In this document: piece after piece, positions 62,874 to 64,000 of the stretch | How positions within the stretch are numbered: the first letter of the stretch is position 1 | Layout: each line of letters begins with the position of its first letter | Assembly (NCBI RefSeq): GCF_900103215.1 | Contig: NZ_FNGV01000018.1 | Span: 38,238-102,237, forward strand | Source: Kriegella aquimaris | Lineage (GTDB): Bacteria; Bacteroidota; Bacteroidia; Flavobacteriales; Flavobacteriaceae | Reading direction: 5' to 3' | DNA length: 64,000 nt | Program-made: the position numbers and the translations under genes | Notes under the pieces: model-generated | What the model saw: only the letters and a program-made list of their open reading frames with translations | The model's database searches: none | What the model was told of the DNA's origin: nothing

Positions 62874-64000
62874 TCAACGGATAAGGTATAAGTAACCGGA
62901 CAGCAATTTTTCTTGACCCTTCGAGAGGTATTTTATTTCATAAAAATAGACGCCGGAAGGTAACTTCTGATTAGCCATGACGGTTAGTCTGCCTTTTGAA
63001 GTACCATCAAAGGCATTGGATCGATTATCATATCTTTTGGTTTCCCAAACAACTACTCCCCATCGGTTATAAACTTGTACATTGTTATTGGGAAAAAGAT
63101 TGATATTAATAATTTTCAAATTTCCATGCTCAATATCTCCGGGTTGTACCAAATCAAGCTCAACATATACTTGACAGGATGATCCGGTAGGCGGTGTTCC
63201 GCCAATGGAATCACAGGGGTCTAAAGGATCTGTTCCATCAGTTACTTCTTGGCCGTCTTTTATTGTATCTCCATCAGTATCAGGATTGGTAGGGTCTGTT
63301 GCTAATTCTATTTCTTTCTGATTACTCAACATATCTTCGTCGCAATCTGATAGGTACCAGGCGTTTGATGGTGTTACTGTTTGGCTTTCTAACAAAAAGT
63401 CACAAATATCTAGAGGGTTTGTACTATCGGTTACCTCATGTCCGTCGATAACCCCGTCACCATCTGTATCGGGATTTGTTGGATCTGTACCTATTATTGA
63501 TTCTTCCTTTTCTGTTAGTTCATCGCTATCGCAATTGCTAGTAGGTAATGGTGTTCCGCCGATAGAGTCACAATCGTCAAGAGGGTCGGTACCATCAGTA
63601 AGCTCCTCACAATCAATTATGCCATCACCATCGGTATCAACTGTAGATACGGTCACAGTTATTGTTGATGAGGCATCAGGGCATTGACCACCGGTAACTG
63701 TATAGGTATAGGATCCTGGGCCAGCATCTTCAGGATTGGGATTCCATATTCCGGAAGTATTTTTTGTTCCCAATAGTGTTAAGAGTTCAGTTTGTGTTAT
63801 CGTTGCTCCGGCACATATTTCAAGCGTAGCATTTGATCCGGCGTCGGGTCTAGTTTCTTCGGTAACTACTACTTTAGAAGATACTGAACACGGATCTTGT
63901 GTCATGGTATAGGTATAGGTTCCCGCCCCTGCGAGTGCCGGTGCCCAGCTTCCGCCGGGATGTGGGCTTCCCCCGAGGGCGTTGAAAAGTTGTGTCGCCG
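62874..64000 (-). CDS. Large T9SS type B adhesin, 3' part
   Basis: The 5' end lies beyond the right edge; the frame stays open to base 64000, so the ATG at 63905 is internal. The visible 375 residues begin with Ig/PKD-type repeats (TQLFNALGGSPHPGGSW..., ending GTYTYT; then TQTELLTLLGTKNTSGIW ... SYTYTVTGGQCPDAS). Calcium-binding thrombospondin-3-like repeats follow (DTDGDGIIDCEELTDGTDPLDDCD, DPTNPDTDGDGVIDGHEVTDSTNPLD, DPTNPDTDGDTIKDGQEVTDGTDPLDPCD). The last 85 residues are the gliding-motility type B sorting domain (FPNNNVQVYNRWGVVVWETKRYD, GVYFYEIKYL). It is presumably a cell-surface adhesin exported with the neighbouring PorP/SprF protein. Confidence 0.9.
   Translation of the reverse strand, partial: ATQLFNALGGSPHPGGSWAPALAGAGTYTYTMTQDPCSVSSKVVVTEETRPDAGSNATLEICAGATITQTELLTLLGTKNTSGIWNPNPEDAGPGSYTYTVTGGQCPDASSTITVTVSTVDTDGDGIIDCEELTDGTDPLDDCDSIGGTPLPTSNCDSDELTEKEESIIGTDPTNPDTDGDGVIDGHEVTDSTNPLDICDFLLESQTVTPSNAWYLSDCDEDMLSNQKEIELATDPTNPDTDGDTIKDGQEVTDGTDPLDPCDSIGGTPPTGSSCQVYVELDLVQPGDIEHGNLKIININLFPNNNVQVYNRWGVVVWETKRYDNRSNAFDGTSKGRLTVMANQKLPSGVYFYEIKYLSKGQEKLLSGYLYLIR

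Noticed and set aside
1..64000. tRNA, rRNA, CRISPR array or prophage
   Set aside because: No cloverleaf-like or GTTCGAATC-type segment in the gaps, no direct repeat series with spacers, and no integrase, terminase or capsid-like protein.

Overview
The window looks like a chromosomal segment of a marine Flavobacteriaceae bacterium of the Zobellia/Maribacter type (phylum Bacteroidota). Several things point there: promoter-like TAnnTTTG -7 elements close upstream of many genes, the near absence of Shine-Dalgarno sequences, type IX secretion and gliding proteins (PorP/SprF, an OmpA/PD40 protein, type B C-terminal sorting domains), a DUF3276 Pur-alpha-like protein, a long NusB, a CarboxypepD_reg-type TonB receptor and an HX5D variant of PlsC. 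I see no rRNA, tRNA, CRISPR array, insertion sequence or prophage. Most of the window is ordinary core genome with short operons and clear intrinsic terminators.

Layout. 1-3.6 kb (+): end of an ABC permease, an MscS channel, a DUF6268 outer-membrane protein and a sigma-54 response regulator without a DNA-binding domain. 3.7-8 kb: an unknown exported protein, PPK2 coupled to an M28 peptidase, and a cyclophilin-FKBP fusion. 8-12.9 kb: a possible 30-residue membrane peptide, a cold-shock protein, an unknown lipoprotein/helical-protein pair, 1-Cys peroxiredoxin, a YfiT/DinB protein and a peroxiredoxin-like thioredoxin-fold protein. 13-22.6 kb: BASS transporter with PlsC, a large membrane-anchored hydrolase with an M14 carboxypeptidase, DUF3276 and an ABC exporter. 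22.7-24.6 kb: nusB, DUF1573 and yajC. 24.8-33.1 kb: a Tat-exported Gfo/Idh/MocA oxidoreductase, three small minus-strand genes, pepT and a TonB receptor. 33.3-38.7 kb: pyrD, Dabb, a LysE-type exporter with HMG-CoA lyase, and an esterase-cupin fusion. 39-42.9 kb: a porin, an FMN-binding protein with a covalent flavinylation motif, a membrane partner and guaB. 43-49 kb: a thioredoxin-like protein, lysA, a LON-N protein, sucC, a small exported protein, a DUF1456 protein and Hsp20. 49-58 kb: uvrB, a type B T9SS cargo protein, an ABC-2 transporter pair and an uncharacterised protein in which I see a kinase-fold motif series. 57-64 kb: nucleoid-associated protein, a pRiA4b ORF-3-like protein, ctaA, and an OmpA-PorP/SprF-adhesin cluster that runs off the right edge.

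The observations most worth following up are the kinase-like protein at 56016-57101, the flavinylated periplasmic protein with its membrane partner beside a porin (38992-41374), the lipoprotein/helical pair at 8965-10208, the receiver-AAA+ regulator without a DNA-binding domain, a palindrome shared by two intergenic regions, and the small membrane peptide candidate. None of these is shown here to be a new system; they are candidates from motif reading only.
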